The position numbers and the translations under genes were made by a program. From Rhodospirillales bacterium (lineage in GTDB: Bacteria; Pseudomonadota; Alphaproteobacteria; Rhodospirillales; Casp-alpha2), in NCBI GenBank assembly GCA_017640505.1, contig JAEPQO010000004.1, positions 124,001 through 188,000 of the forward strand: a stretch of 64,000 nt of DNA, read 5' to 3'. This document shows, piece by piece, positions 1 to 8,216 of this stretch. The first letter of the stretch is position 1; each line of letters opens with the position of its first letter. The notes under the pieces are model-generated. The model saw nothing but the letters and a program-made list of their open reading frames with translations. It did no database searches and had not been told where the DNA came from.

Positions 1-36
1 GTTGACCCCCTGACGGCTTCGTCGCACGGTAGGTGT

Positions 37-747
37 ATGATCACCGACGACTTAAACCACGCCCTCGACCAGTATGGCCTCGTGACGCGCGGCGCCTTTT
101 ACCCGGCGCTCTCTGATCTTGCGCACCTGACGGCAAGACCTGATTTTTCGCACCTGACGGTGCAACCTGATTTTTCGCCCCTAAATATGGGGACAATCAT
201 CCTAGTCGGCAACATAGGACCGCATATGTGGCGTGTTTTTTCTAAATCCATGGCCGATGTGCCACACCCGCTTGATACATGGACGGAGGCGGTTATTTCG
301 CCGATCGCCGATGATTTCGGCGCCACAGCGGCCTTTCCGTTCGAAGGACCGCCGTATCATCCGTTTCAGCGCTGGGCGCTTGCCGCCGATGACGTCTCGC
401 CATCACCGATCGGACCGTTGATCCATCCGCTGTACGGCATGTGGCATGCCTACCGGGCCGCTTTTCTGTTCACCGACCGGCTCGAAATTCCGGTGACCAC
501 GGAGAAAACGCCGTCGCCATGCATTTCTTGCCGCAACAAACCGTGCCTGAACACCTGCCCCGTCGGCGCGTTCACGGCCGAAGGATATGACGTTCCGGGT
601 TGCCGCGCGCATATCGGCAGCCCGGGTGGCGAAACCTGCCTGTCGGCCGGCTGTCTGGCCCGACGCGCCTGCCCTGTCGGCCAGGACTACATTTATGAAG
701 GCCCGCAGGCTGCTTTTCACATGGATAAGTTCCTGAACGCCGATTAG
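37..747 (+). CDS. QueG-like 4Fe-4S ferredoxin-fold protein
   Basis: A 236-aa soluble protein whose C-terminal half carries a ferredoxin-like cluster motif, C-x2-C-x4-C-x3-CP (CISCRNKPCLNTCP, about residues 161-174), followed by further cysteines (GC, ETC, SAGC, RRACP) that could bind a second cluster. The arrangement resembles the Fe-S part of epoxyqueuosine reductase (QueG) and short related alphaproteobacterial ferredoxin proteins, but the cobalamin domain of full QueG is absent, so tRNA modification should not be assumed. The N-terminal part contains an odd duplicated nonapeptide (HLTARPDFS/HLTVQPDFS) encoded by a 27-bp tandem repeat. A weak AGG lies ahead of the ATG. The electron partner is unknown. 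Confidence 0.7.
   Translation: MITDDLNHALDQYGLVTRGAFYPALSDLAHLTARPDFSHLTVQPDFSPLNMGTIILVGNIGPHMWRVFSKSMADVPHPLDTWTEAVISPIADDFGATAAFPFEGPPYHPFQRWALAADDVSPSPIGPLIHPLYGMWHAYRAAFLFTDRLEIPVTTEKTPSPCISCRNKPCLNTCPVGAFTAEGYDVPGCRAHIGSPGGETCLSAGCLARRACPVGQDYIYEGPQAAFHMDKFLNAD
124..177 (+). repeat. 27-bp in-frame tandem repeat, two copies
   Basis: Two adjacent 27-nt units (124-150 and 151-177) differ at only three positions and encode HLTARPDFS and HLTVQPDFS inside the Fe-S protein gene. The unit length keeps the frame. The repeat looks like a recent slippage duplication in a surface loop between the N-terminus and the conserved ILVGN core. Confidence 0.85.
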
Positions 748-818
748 CGCCCTTTGTACGGTGTCCATATGATTGATAATGTACCGCAAATTTCGCGTCA
801 TCAGATTATCAGGGCCTC

Positions 819-1973
819 ATGTCTATACGAACGACTCGGATCGTCATTGCGCTGTTTTTGATCGCTGCTTTGGCCGCTTGCAGCACGTATTCCAGCTCCC
901 GAACAGGATGGATCACCTTCTCCCCTGACGCTGAGAACATACTTTTCCCTTGGTGCTTTAATGACAGACCTTGCACGCTCGCAGAGTTAGACCTCAACTC
1001 CGGCGAAACTCATCTCATCAAAAACGTACCCGAGACATTCATCAATAATGCTCGCGCTTCTTATTCGCCTGATGGCTCGCGTTTAGTGTTCTCTATCAAT
1101 GAACCAGGCACGAACAACATACAAATCGCTACGATTAATCGCGATGGATCGAACTACAGCCAGTTGACCAGAGGGTATGGCGCCAGATTCCATGCAGAAG
1201 TGCTGCCGGACAACGAAACAACAGTATTCAAGCTTAAGAACGGCAAATTCTCCGAGAGCAGGCGTTTCTTCATTGATGGCCCCCGATTGGTTTCAAGAAA
1301 GAACGACGGCACAATTCGCTTCATCGAATTTGACACTGAATGGTGCAAACTGCGGCTCGACCTAGAAGAGCAACCGACCTCTATGATCATCGACTACAAT
1401 ATGGTCATCGACGATGGCGTGAAGCTCTTTTCCCAACGACAACTAATTTCAAAGGCACGAAAGTATGATTACCTGCTCGCCAGCATGACCGATGGATCAT
1501 GCATTCGAATCGAACAGCCGGACGTGAAGATCCGTGAGTTTTCAACGAAGGTTGAGATTGACCAAGCGCATGCGCGCATCATGCGCTCCAAAGTTTCAGA
1601 TCAACTCAAAACTAAGTGGATATCAGAAATAGGAGACAGCAAAGTCGCGAATTCCTTCAATAATCCCACGATATCGCGCAACGGCAGGTTCGTGTTGGGA
1701 ACCGTACCAACGAACCTTACTCCGAGCCAATACAACTACGATCTGTTTCTTCTCGACATTAGTCAGCAGCGATATTCCCGCCTAACTGATATGAAGACAT
1801 ATGCTGCAGGCTTCGCAATATCCGACGACGGAAAGTCATATGCCTTACTGTCCGATACTGAGCGGGACGGGGACTTTCAGCTTTGGGTCCGCCGGGAGGG
1901 GGAGGACGACTTCAGGCACATTCCCTGGCCAAAGAAGCCGGTCAATTACGAGAGTTACGTCAAAAACCGGTAG
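819..1973 (+). CDS. TolB/PD40-type beta-propeller lipoprotein
   Basis: A 384-aa predicted lipoprotein. The signal peptide has a hydrophobic core and a lipobox LAAC with the lipidated Cys at residue 21. The mature part contains WD40-like TolB/PD40 blades (FSPDAENILF, YSPDGSRLVF, ISRNGRFVLG, ISDDGKSYAL), so a periplasm-facing beta-propeller is likely. No enzymatic motif is visible. An AGGG lies four bases before the ATG. The gene is visibly richer in A+T than its neighbours and has no operon partner, which suggests lateral acquisition. Upstream, TGATAAT (774-780) and ATTATCA (805-811) form a loose inverted repeat of unknown use. Confidence 0.7.
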   Translation: MSIRTTRIVIALFLIAALAACSTYSSSRTGWITFSPDAENILFPWCFNDRPCTLAELDLNSGETHLIKNVPETFINNARASYSPDGSRLVFSINEPGTNNIQIATINRDGSNYSQLTRGYGARFHAEVLPDNETTVFKLKNGKFSESRRFFIDGPRLVSRKNDGTIRFIEFDTEWCKLRLDLEEQPTSMIIDYNMVIDDGVKLFSQRQLISKARKYDYLLASMTDGSCIRIEQPDVKIREFSTKVEIDQAHARIMRSKVSDQLKTKWISEIGDSKVANSFNNPTISRNGRFVLGTVPTNLTPSQYNYDLFLLDISQQRYSRLTDMKTYAAGFAISDDGKSYALLSDTERDGDFQLWVRREGEDDFRHIPWPKKPVNYESYVKNR

Positions 1974-2131
1974 CCGTGATTCCCGCGCAGGCGCGAGTCC
2001 ATTTCACCTGATGACTCGGGTCCATACTGCCCTCCCCCGGCCCTTTAGCTGGGTTCGCAGGAAGGAAGAATTGGTGTGAAGTTGTGCTTCCCACTGGACT
2101 TTGAACCCCCTTCGGACCTATATCGTGCGCC

Positions 2132-2977
2132 ATGAACAACGGTTTGCCATTTCGGAAGATGCATGGGCTCGGGAACGACTTCGTCGTGATCGACGCGCGC
2201 GCGCGCCCGGTGACGTTCGACGACGCGCAAGCAAAGCGCATCGCCGACCGGCACACGGGCGTCGGCTGCGACCAGTTCATCGTGCTCGAACAACCCGCCA
2301 ACGGCTCGGCTGACGTCTTCATGCGGATCCGCAATCATGACGGCGGCGAGGTCGGCGCGTGCGGTAACGCGACGCGCTGTATCGCCGACCAGATCATGAA
2401 TGAAATGGGATCCGACCGCGCCGTGATCGAGACACTCGCCGGTAATCTTCAGACCTGGCGTGCCGAGGGCGGCCTCGTCACGGTCGACATGGGGCCGGTA
2501 CATACAGACTGGCAGTCCATCCCACTGGCGCGCGAAATGGACACTTTGCATGTCGACCTCAGCGTCGGCCCGTTGCGCGATCCGGCCTGCGTCAACGTCG
2601 GCAATCCGCACACCAGCTTTTTCGTCGACGACGCCGAGGCCATCAATCTCGTCGCGCTCGGCCCCGAGATCGAAAATCATCCCCTCTTCCCTGAACGCAC
2701 CAACGTCCAGGCGGTGCAGGTACTGTCAGACAGCCGGATCCGTGTCCGCGTCTGGGAACGCGGTGCGGGAATCACGCTCGCCAGCGGGTCCAGCGCCTGC
2801 GCAACGGCCGTCAATGCGCACCGGCGCGGTCTGACCGGCCCGAGGGTCGAAGTCGAACTGCTGGGCGGCACGCTGATCGTCGAACACACGCCCGAAGGCC
2901 GCGTGACGCAGACCGGTCCGTTCGCGACAAGCTTCGAAGGCATCATCACGCCGGACCTGATGGGCGCACCGTCATGA
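2132..2977 (+). CDS. dapF: Diaminopimelate epimerase
   Basis: A 281-aa enzyme converting LL- to meso-diaminopimelate for lysine and peptidoglycan synthesis. Family signatures are KMHGLGNDFVVID at the N-terminus and ACGNATRC with catalytic Cys77. The second catalytic cysteine (Cys217 in Haemophilus, in TxACGSGAC) is replaced by Ser218 in ITLASGSSAC; a cysteine is kept five residues later at 223. Whether this is a subfamily variant or a real change of mechanism cannot be told from sequence. Otherwise the length and motifs are normal. Its stop overlaps the start of mtaB by four bases (ATGA), so it is translationally coupled with mtaB. Confidence 0.93.
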   Translation: MNNGLPFRKMHGLGNDFVVIDARARPVTFDDAQAKRIADRHTGVGCDQFIVLEQPANGSADVFMRIRNHDGGEVGACGNATRCIADQIMNEMGSDRAVIETLAGNLQTWRAEGGLVTVDMGPVHTDWQSIPLAREMDTLHVDLSVGPLRDPACVNVGNPHTSFFVDDAEAINLVALGPEIENHPLFPERTNVQAVQVLSDSRIRVRVWERGAGITLASGSSACATAVNAHRRGLTGPRVEVELLGGTLIVEHTPEGRVTQTGPFATSFEGIITPDLMGAPS

Positions 2978-4224
2978 GTGCACCTGAAGTCATCACCATG
3001 GGCTGTCGCCTGAATGCGTTCGAGAGCGAGGTCATCCGGGACCACGCGGGCCGCGCGCGCATGGATGATGCGATTATCGTCAATACCTGTGCCGTCACGG
3101 CCGAGGCGGAACGCCAGGCACGTCAGACCATCCGCCGCATGCGCCGCAAGAACCCGGGCAAACGGATCATCGTCACCGGGTGTGCCGCACAGCTTAACCC
3201 GCGCGGCTTCGCGGATATGCCCGAAGTCGACCATGTCATCGGCAACGAAGAAAAAATGAAGGCGGAGACCTTCGCCGGATTGAACGGACATCCCGAGGTC
3301 AGAGTCGCCGATATCATGACGGTCCGCGAAACGGCGTCGCACCTCGTGAAGGGATTCGACGGCCGCGCCCGCGCGTTCGTGCAGATCCAGCAGGGCTGTG
3401 ATCATCGTTGCACGTTCTGCATCATTCCGTTTGCGCGCGGCAACAACCGCTCGGTGCCGCTGGGTGCCATCGTCGAGCAGACGCGGACGCTGGTGAGCGA
3501 AGGCTACCGGGAAATCGTACTGACCGGCGTGGATATCTGTTCCTATGGCACGGACCTGCCGGGACAGCCCCAGCTTGGCGAGATCGTCAAACGGCTTTTG
3601 GTACAGGTGCCCGAACTCGAGCGGCTGCGCCTGAGCTCGCTCGATCCCGCTGCCATGGACGACACCCTGTTCGACGTGCTGGCTAACGAGACGCGCCTGA
3701 TGCCGCATCTTCATCTCAGCCTGCAGGCGATGGATGACATGGTGCTGAAGCGCATGAAGCGCCGTCACCTCCGGGACGAGGCCATGCGTGTCGCCGAGCG
3801 TGCCCGAGCGGCACGTGCCGATGTCGTACTGGGCGCCGATCTGATCGCCGGCTTTCCGACGGAAGACGACGACATGTTCGAAAACACGCTCGCTGCCGTG
3901 GCCGAGATGGGGCTGACGCATTTGCACGTCTTTCCCTACTCGGAACGGGACGGCACTCCGGCCGCCAAGATGCCCGCCGTCGACGTCCACGAACGGAAGA
4001 AACGCGCCGAGCGCCTGCGCGCGACGGGGGATGCAGCGCTTGATACATTCATGAAGGCTCAGGTCGGGAAGGACGTTCAGGTGTTGGTCGAGAAAGACAA
4101 CCGCGGCCTTAGCGAGCACTATGTTCCCGCCGAGATCCTCGGCGGCGCCAACGCCGGCGAGATTGTCGCCGGGCGCGTCACCGGCATCACCGACGGCACG
4201 TTACAGGTGCAGCGCATCTCATGA
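2974..4224 (+). CDS. mtaB: tRNA t6A37 methylthiotransferase MtaB
   Basis: A 416-aa radical-SAM methylthiotransferase that converts t6A37 to ms2t6A37 in ANN-decoding tRNAs. The N-terminal UPF0004 domain supplies three cluster cysteines (Cys11, Cys39 and Cys70). The radical SAM cluster motif CDHRCTFC uses Cys142, Cys146 and Cys149, and a TRAM-like segment closes the C-terminus. The N-terminus is short but complete, starting MGCRLN-like at residue 9. It lies between dapF and ftsY with four-base overlaps at both ends, an arrangement common in alphaproteobacteria. Confidence 0.93.
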   Translation: MSAPEVITMGCRLNAFESEVIRDHAGRARMDDAIIVNTCAVTAEAERQARQTIRRMRRKNPGKRIIVTGCAAQLNPRGFADMPEVDHVIGNEEKMKAETFAGLNGHPEVRVADIMTVRETASHLVKGFDGRARAFVQIQQGCDHRCTFCIIPFARGNNRSVPLGAIVEQTRTLVSEGYREIVLTGVDICSYGTDLPGQPQLGEIVKRLLVQVPELERLRLSSLDPAAMDDTLFDVLANETRLMPHLHLSLQAMDDMVLKRMKRRHLRDEAMRVAERARAARADVVLGADLIAGFPTEDDDMFENTLAAVAEMGLTHLHVFPYSERDGTPAAKMPAVDVHERKKRAERLRATGDAALDTFMKAQVGKDVQVLVEKDNRGLSEHYVPAEILGGANAGEIVAGRVTGITDGTLQVQRIS

Positions 4225-5159
4225 GCGATGGAGAACAGACAGGCTGGCTCGGGCGGTTGCGCCGGGGCCTCGGCAAATCGTCCGATAAGATCACCGGATC
4301 GATCGGCTCCCTGTTCCGGGGCCGAAAACTCGATCAGGCCGCCCTCGACGAACTCGAAGACGCCCTGATCACGTCCGACATCGGCGTGACAACGTCTGCC
4401 AAGCTGGTGAACGCGCTCGCCAAATCGAAATTCGACAAGGACGTCACCGACGAGGAAGTCCGCGAGGCCCTCGCCGACGAAATGGCAACGGTGCTGGATC
4501 CGGTAGCGCAGCCGCTAGAGATCGGCGATGCCCACAAGCCGCACGTGATTTTGGTCTGCGGCGTCAACGGATCGGGCAAGACGACGACCATCGGCAAACT
4601 CGCCAACCGCTTCAAGTCGGAAGGCAAATCCGTCATGCTGGTCGCCGGCGATACATTCCGCGCCGCGGCCGTCGAACAGCTCCAGGTCTGGGGCGAGCGC
4701 TCGAACTGTCCTGTTGTCTCGGGCGCGCATGGTGCCGACGCCGCCGGGCTAGCTTATGGCGCCCTCGAACAGGCGAGAGCCCAGAACATCGACGTCGTCA
4801 TGATTGATACCGCCGGCCGCCTGCAGAACCGCAAGGACCTGATGGCGGAGTTGGAAAAAGTCATCCGCGTCATCAAGAAACTCGACGACAGCGCACCGCA
4901 TACGACGCTTCTGGTGATGGACAGCACCATCGGCCAGAACGCGCACAGCCAGGTCGAGACCTTCAAAGAAATGGTCAACGTTTCCGGCCTTGTCATGACC
5001 AAGCTCGACGGTTCGGCCCGGGGCGGCGTCGTCATCGGCCTCGCCGAGAAATTCGCGCTGCCGGTCCACGCCGTCGGCGTCGGTGAAGGGATCGACGATC
5101 TCAGGCCGTTCGAAGCCCGCGCATTCGCGCGCGCGCTGATGGGGCTGCCGGCGGCCTGA
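4221..5159 (+). CDS. ftsY: Signal recognition particle receptor FtsY
   Basis: A 312-aa SRP receptor GTPase that docks ribosome-SRP complexes at the inner membrane. The NG domain is intact: P-loop GVNGSGKT at residues 114-121, DTFRAAA, DTAGR and TKLDG. The guanine-binding region reads DSTIGQNA where DATTGQNA is usual. The long acidic A domain of E. coli FtsY is missing, as is typical of alphaproteobacteria; a basic amphipathic N-terminus (GRLRRGLGKS) probably contacts the membrane. It overlaps mtaB by four bases. Confidence 0.95.
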   Translation: MSDGEQTGWLGRLRRGLGKSSDKITGSIGSLFRGRKLDQAALDELEDALITSDIGVTTSAKLVNALAKSKFDKDVTDEEVREALADEMATVLDPVAQPLEIGDAHKPHVILVCGVNGSGKTTTIGKLANRFKSEGKSVMLVAGDTFRAAAVEQLQVWGERSNCPVVSGAHGADAAGLAYGALEQARAQNIDVVMIDTAGRLQNRKDLMAELEKVIRVIKKLDDSAPHTTLLVMDSTIGQNAHSQVETFKEMVNVSGLVMTKLDGSARGGVVIGLAEKFALPVHAVGVGEGIDDLRPFEARAFARALMGLPAA

Positions 5160-5175
5160 GGCCCCGGGAACTTTT

Positions 5176-6024
5176 ATGCAACTTGATCCGTTCCTGATCG
5201 CCATCGTCCTGGTGGCGGCGCTGACGCACGCGTCGTGGAACGCATTGGTCAAATTTTCCGGCGACCGCCTTCTCATGGCGACCTGCGTACAGGGCATGGG
5301 GACCCTGCTGGGAAGCGTCCTTGTCTGGTTCGTGCCGCTGCCAACGCCCGAAGCCTGGCCCTTCATCATCGCGAGCGTGGTTATTCACACGACCTATCAC
5401 CTGACGCTGATCAACGCCTACCGGGTCGGTGACCTGTCATTCGTCTATCCGCTCGCCCGCGGCGCGGCACCGCTGATGATTGCCGTCGGCGCGGCCATCT
5501 GGGCGTCCGAGTTTCCCAACGGCGTCGCCATGTTCGGTATCGCGCTGGTATCAATCGGCATCATGTCGATGGGGTTCGAAAAGGCGTTGCGCCACCGCGG
5601 CAACATCCTGCCGTTCCTGCTCGCTCTACTGGTCGGGCTGCATATCGCCGCGTATTCCGTCGTCGACGGCATTGGAATCCGGAACGGCGATGCGTTTTCC
5701 TACATCGTCTGGCTACATGCGCTCGAAGGCCTGCCGTTTTACCTCTGGATCATGGCGTTCCGGCGCGGCGATTTCGTCGAGTTCGTCGCCGTCAACTGGA
5801 AGCCGGCCGCGATGGCAGGCGTCCTTGCAAAACTCGCCTACGGCCTTGTGCTTTATGCTTTTGTCGAAGGTGCGCTTGCCTCCGTCACCGCGCTCCGGGA
5901 AACGTCCGTTTTGTTCGCTGCCGTCATCGGCGCCCTGTTCCTGGGCGAGAGATTCGGCTGGCAGCGCTGGCTGGCTGCCGTCCTGATCGTCTCCGGCGTC
6001 ATCGTGATTCAGCTATCGGGTTAA
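5176..6024 (+). CDS. EamA/DMT-family transporter
   Basis: A 282-aa integral membrane protein with about ten hydrophobic segments arranged as two EamA repeats, typical of drug/metabolite transporters that export amino acids or other small metabolites. The substrate cannot be assigned. It starts 16 bases after ftsY with a GGGAA ribosome binding site, so it is probably the last gene of the dapF-mtaB-ftsY transcript. No clear terminator follows. Confidence 0.8.
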   Translation: MQLDPFLIAIVLVAALTHASWNALVKFSGDRLLMATCVQGMGTLLGSVLVWFVPLPTPEAWPFIIASVVIHTTYHLTLINAYRVGDLSFVYPLARGAAPLMIAVGAAIWASEFPNGVAMFGIALVSIGIMSMGFEKALRHRGNILPFLLALLVGLHIAAYSVVDGIGIRNGDAFSYIVWLHALEGLPFYLWIMAFRRGDFVEFVAVNWKPAAMAGVLAKLAYGLVLYAFVEGALASVTALRETSVLFAAVIGALFLGERFGWQRWLAAVLIVSGVIVIQLSG

Positions 6025-6113
6025 GGGACTTGGACGTTCCGAAATGACCGACTAAGCTGCGCAAACCAATCCAAGAGGCCCCCGGCCCAAATAACTTAGG
6101 GAGAGACTTCACC

Positions 6114-6440
6114 ATGCTTTATGAACTTCGCATCTATCACTGCGCGCCCAGTCGCATGCCCGCGCTTCTGAAACGCTTCGAAGATGTAACCCTGAAGAAA
6201 TGGGAACAGCACGGCATCCGCCAGGCCGGGTTCTGGGTTACCGAGATCGGTTCCGACAATCATGATCTCTATTACATGCTGCAGTGGGAATCGCTGGCCG
6301 AACGGGAAGAAAAGTGGAACGCATTCCAAGCAGATCCGGAATGGATCAAGGCCCGCGCCGACAGCGAAAAGGACGGCCCGATCCTCAAGGGCATTTCCAA
6401 TCACATCCTGAAGCCGACGGCGTTTTCGTCGGTGCAGTGA
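6114..6440 (+). CDS. NIPSNAP family protein
   Basis: A 108-aa protein with the NIPSNAP ferredoxin-like fold: MLYELRIYHC at the N-terminus, a central FWVTEIG strand and MLQWESLAERE. Members are small dimeric alpha/beta barrel proteins often found near catabolic genes; a biochemical role is not established. GGGAGAG precedes the ATG. It is monocistronic and converges on the gene at 6445, four bases away, with no space for a classical terminator. Confidence 0.85.
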   Translation: MLYELRIYHCAPSRMPALLKRFEDVTLKKWEQHGIRQAGFWVTEIGSDNHDLYYMLQWESLAEREEKWNAFQADPEWIKARADSEKDGPILKGISNHILKPTAFSSVQ

Positions 6441-6444
6441 CGTC

Positions 6445-7443
6445 TCAGCCGTCCGCGATTTCCGGATAAACGAACAGCGCCGGCGTGCCGCCCGTGTGCA
6501 GGAACAGCACCGGGCCAGTGCCGGCGAGTTTTCCGGTCCTGGCGTAATCAATCAGACCCGCCATCGCCTTGCCGGTATAAACCGGGTCCAGGAATATTCC
6601 CTCGGTCCGCGCCAACATCCGAACAGCGTCCGCCATCTCCGGCGTTTCGACGCCGTATCCCGGTCCGACGTATGCGCCGTCACAGTTGACCTCAATCACG
6701 TCGGCGAGGTCCGGACGACCGATCAAATCGCAGGTCGCGGCAACCAGCGCCGACACTTTTTCCTGCTGTGCACCGGCGGCTCGGCTGACGCACATGCCCA
6801 CGACGGCAATCTCAAGACCTGCAAGTGCGAGCCCGACCAGCAGTCCCGCCTGCGTTCCTGCACTGCCGCTGGCATGCACGATCAGGCCCGGATGCACGCC
6901 CGCCTCCCGGAGCTGGCCCGCGAGTTCGAATGCACACGAAACATACCCGAGCGCGCCCAGCGAGTTCGACCCGCCGACCGGCACCGCGTAAACGGTTTCG
7001 CCCTTCGCTGTGAGATCGCCAACAAGCGCGTCCATCGCCGCATCCATATCCGCGTCTTTTTCAACAAAGTGCGGCACCGCACCGAACATGTGATCCAGCA
7101 GAAGATTACCGTTGGTTTCGTAAAGCGCATCGGTCCGCACGCGCTCCAGCACCGCATGACACTCCATGCCGAGACGCGATGCAGCCGCCGCCGTCTGACG
7201 CACGTGGTTGGATTGCGTGCCGCCGGCAGTGACAATCGCCGTCGCCCCTTTCGACTGAGCCTCGGCCATGAGAAACTCGAGCTTGCGCACCTTATTCCCA
7301 CCGAGCGCAAAGCCCGTGCAGTCATCGCGCTTGATCCAGATATCCGGACCGCCAAGGGCTTTTGTAAAGTTAGCCAGATGCTCCAGAGGCGTCGGCGTGA
7401 AAGCCAAGGAAACCCGCCCGAACCTGTCCAGTACATCCGCCAT
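6445..7443 (-). CDS. dcyD: D-cysteine desulfhydrase-like PLP enzyme
   Basis: A 332-aa fold-type II PLP enzyme of the D-cysteine desulfhydrase / ACC deaminase family. The Schiff-base lysine lies in GGNKVRKLEF (about residues 49-58), followed by TAGGTQSNHVRQTA, which binds the cofactor phosphate and substrate. D-cysteine would give pyruvate, ammonia and sulfide; ACC deaminase or another D-amino acid activity is possible. Its ATG shares one base with the stop of the upstream ABC ATPase (TAATG), so it is the last gene of the ydbH operon. Confidence 0.8.
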   Translation of the reverse strand: MADVLDRFGRVSLAFTPTPLEHLANFTKALGGPDIWIKRDDCTGFALGGNKVRKLEFLMAEAQSKGATAIVTAGGTQSNHVRQTAAAASRLGMECHAVLERVRTDALYETNGNLLLDHMFGAVPHFVEKDADMDAAMDALVGDLTAKGETVYAVPVGGSNSLGALGYVSCAFELAGQLREAGVHPGLIVHASGSAGTQAGLLVGLALAGLEIAVVGMCVSRAAGAQQEKVSALVAATCDLIGRPDLADVIEVNCDGAYVGPGYGVETPEMADAVRMLARTEGIFLDPVYTGKAMAGLIDYARTGKLAGTGPVLFLHTGGTPALFVYPEIADG

Positions 7444-8216
7444 TACGGCGCAACCACGGGCATGTCGATGGGACCTTCGGCGCGGCTATGCACGAACTGA
7501 TCAACGTAATCGTTGCCGCTGCCCATCATGTCACCGGCAGGGCCGTGCCAAATGATCCGCCCGTCGTGCAGCATCGCCACTTTGTCGCCGAGCCGTTCCG
7601 CACCCGCCATGTCGCTGTCGATGGAAATCGCCGTGCACCCAATCTGGCGCACGAGATCCAGAATCAAATCATTGATGACGTTCGACATGATCGGATCGAG
7701 GCCGGCCGTCGGCTCGTCCAGCAACAGGATTTCGGGATCGCCGAAAATGGCCCGTGCGATGCCGACGCGTTTCTGCATCCCGCCGGAAAGTTCGGCAGGC
7801 GACAGATCTGCGACGTGCGGATCGAGTCCGACCATCACCAGCTTGTCGATCGCCGCTTCGCGGACCTGCTGGCGATCCGAATCCGCTGCCTGAAGCGCGC
7901 GAAAGCCGATGTTCTCCCACGTTGTCAGACTGTCAAACAGGCCAGAGCGCTGGAACAGCATGCCGGTACGCGCGATGAAGGCATCGCGCCTGTCGCCCCG
8001 GTATCTCGCGGTGTCGTCACCGCCAACGAGGACTTTTCCTTTGTCGATCGGGATCAGACCAAGGATGCATTTCAGCAGCAATGTCTTGCCGGAGCCCGAC
8101 GTGCCGATAAGCACCAGCGACTCGCCCTCGGCAACGTCCAACTCAACGCTGGTCAAAACATGTTTGTCGCCAAAGCTTTTGGTCAGCCCCGAAATTTCTA
8201 TAAACGGCTGGGTCAC
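7443..8216 (-). CDS. MlaF-like ABC ATPase, switch histidine missing
   Basis: An ABC ATPase of about 257 aa that most resembles MlaF, the ATPase of phospholipid transporters (ISGLTKSFGDKHVL at the start, PAGDMM near the end). Walker A GTSGSGKT, signature LSGGMQKRV and Walker B ILLLDEPTAG are intact. The H-loop, normally (T/S)HDM, reads IDSDM, so the switch histidine is Ser (codon 7614-7616). No MlaE permease or MlaD MCE protein lies nearby. I chose the GTG at 8216: GGAGGG lies six bases upstream and the gene overlaps the amidase by four bases (GTGA). An in-frame ATG at 8231 is the alternative. Confidence 0.82.
   Translation of the reverse strand: MTQPFIEISGLTKSFGDKHVLTSVELDVAEGESLVLIGTSGSGKTLLLKCILGLIPIDKGKVLVGGDDTARYRGDRRDAFIARTGMLFQRSGLFDSLTTWENIGFRALQAADSDRQQVREAAIDKLVMVGLDPHVADLSPAELSGGMQKRVGIARAIFGDPEILLLDEPTAGLDPIMSNVINDLILDLVRQIGCTAISIDSDMAGAERLGDKVAMLHDGRIIWHGPAGDMMGSGNDYVDQFVHSRAEGPIDMPVVAP

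Noticed and set aside
1974-2131. Possible tRNA or small RNA before dapF
   Set aside because: I looked for a cloverleaf and T-arm (GTTCGA-type) and a terminator hairpin and found none.
2677-4119. 480-aa open frame on the minus strand
   Set aside because: It lies opposite mtaB, which has all radical-SAM motifs; the antisense frame is open because of high-GC codon bias and has no domain.
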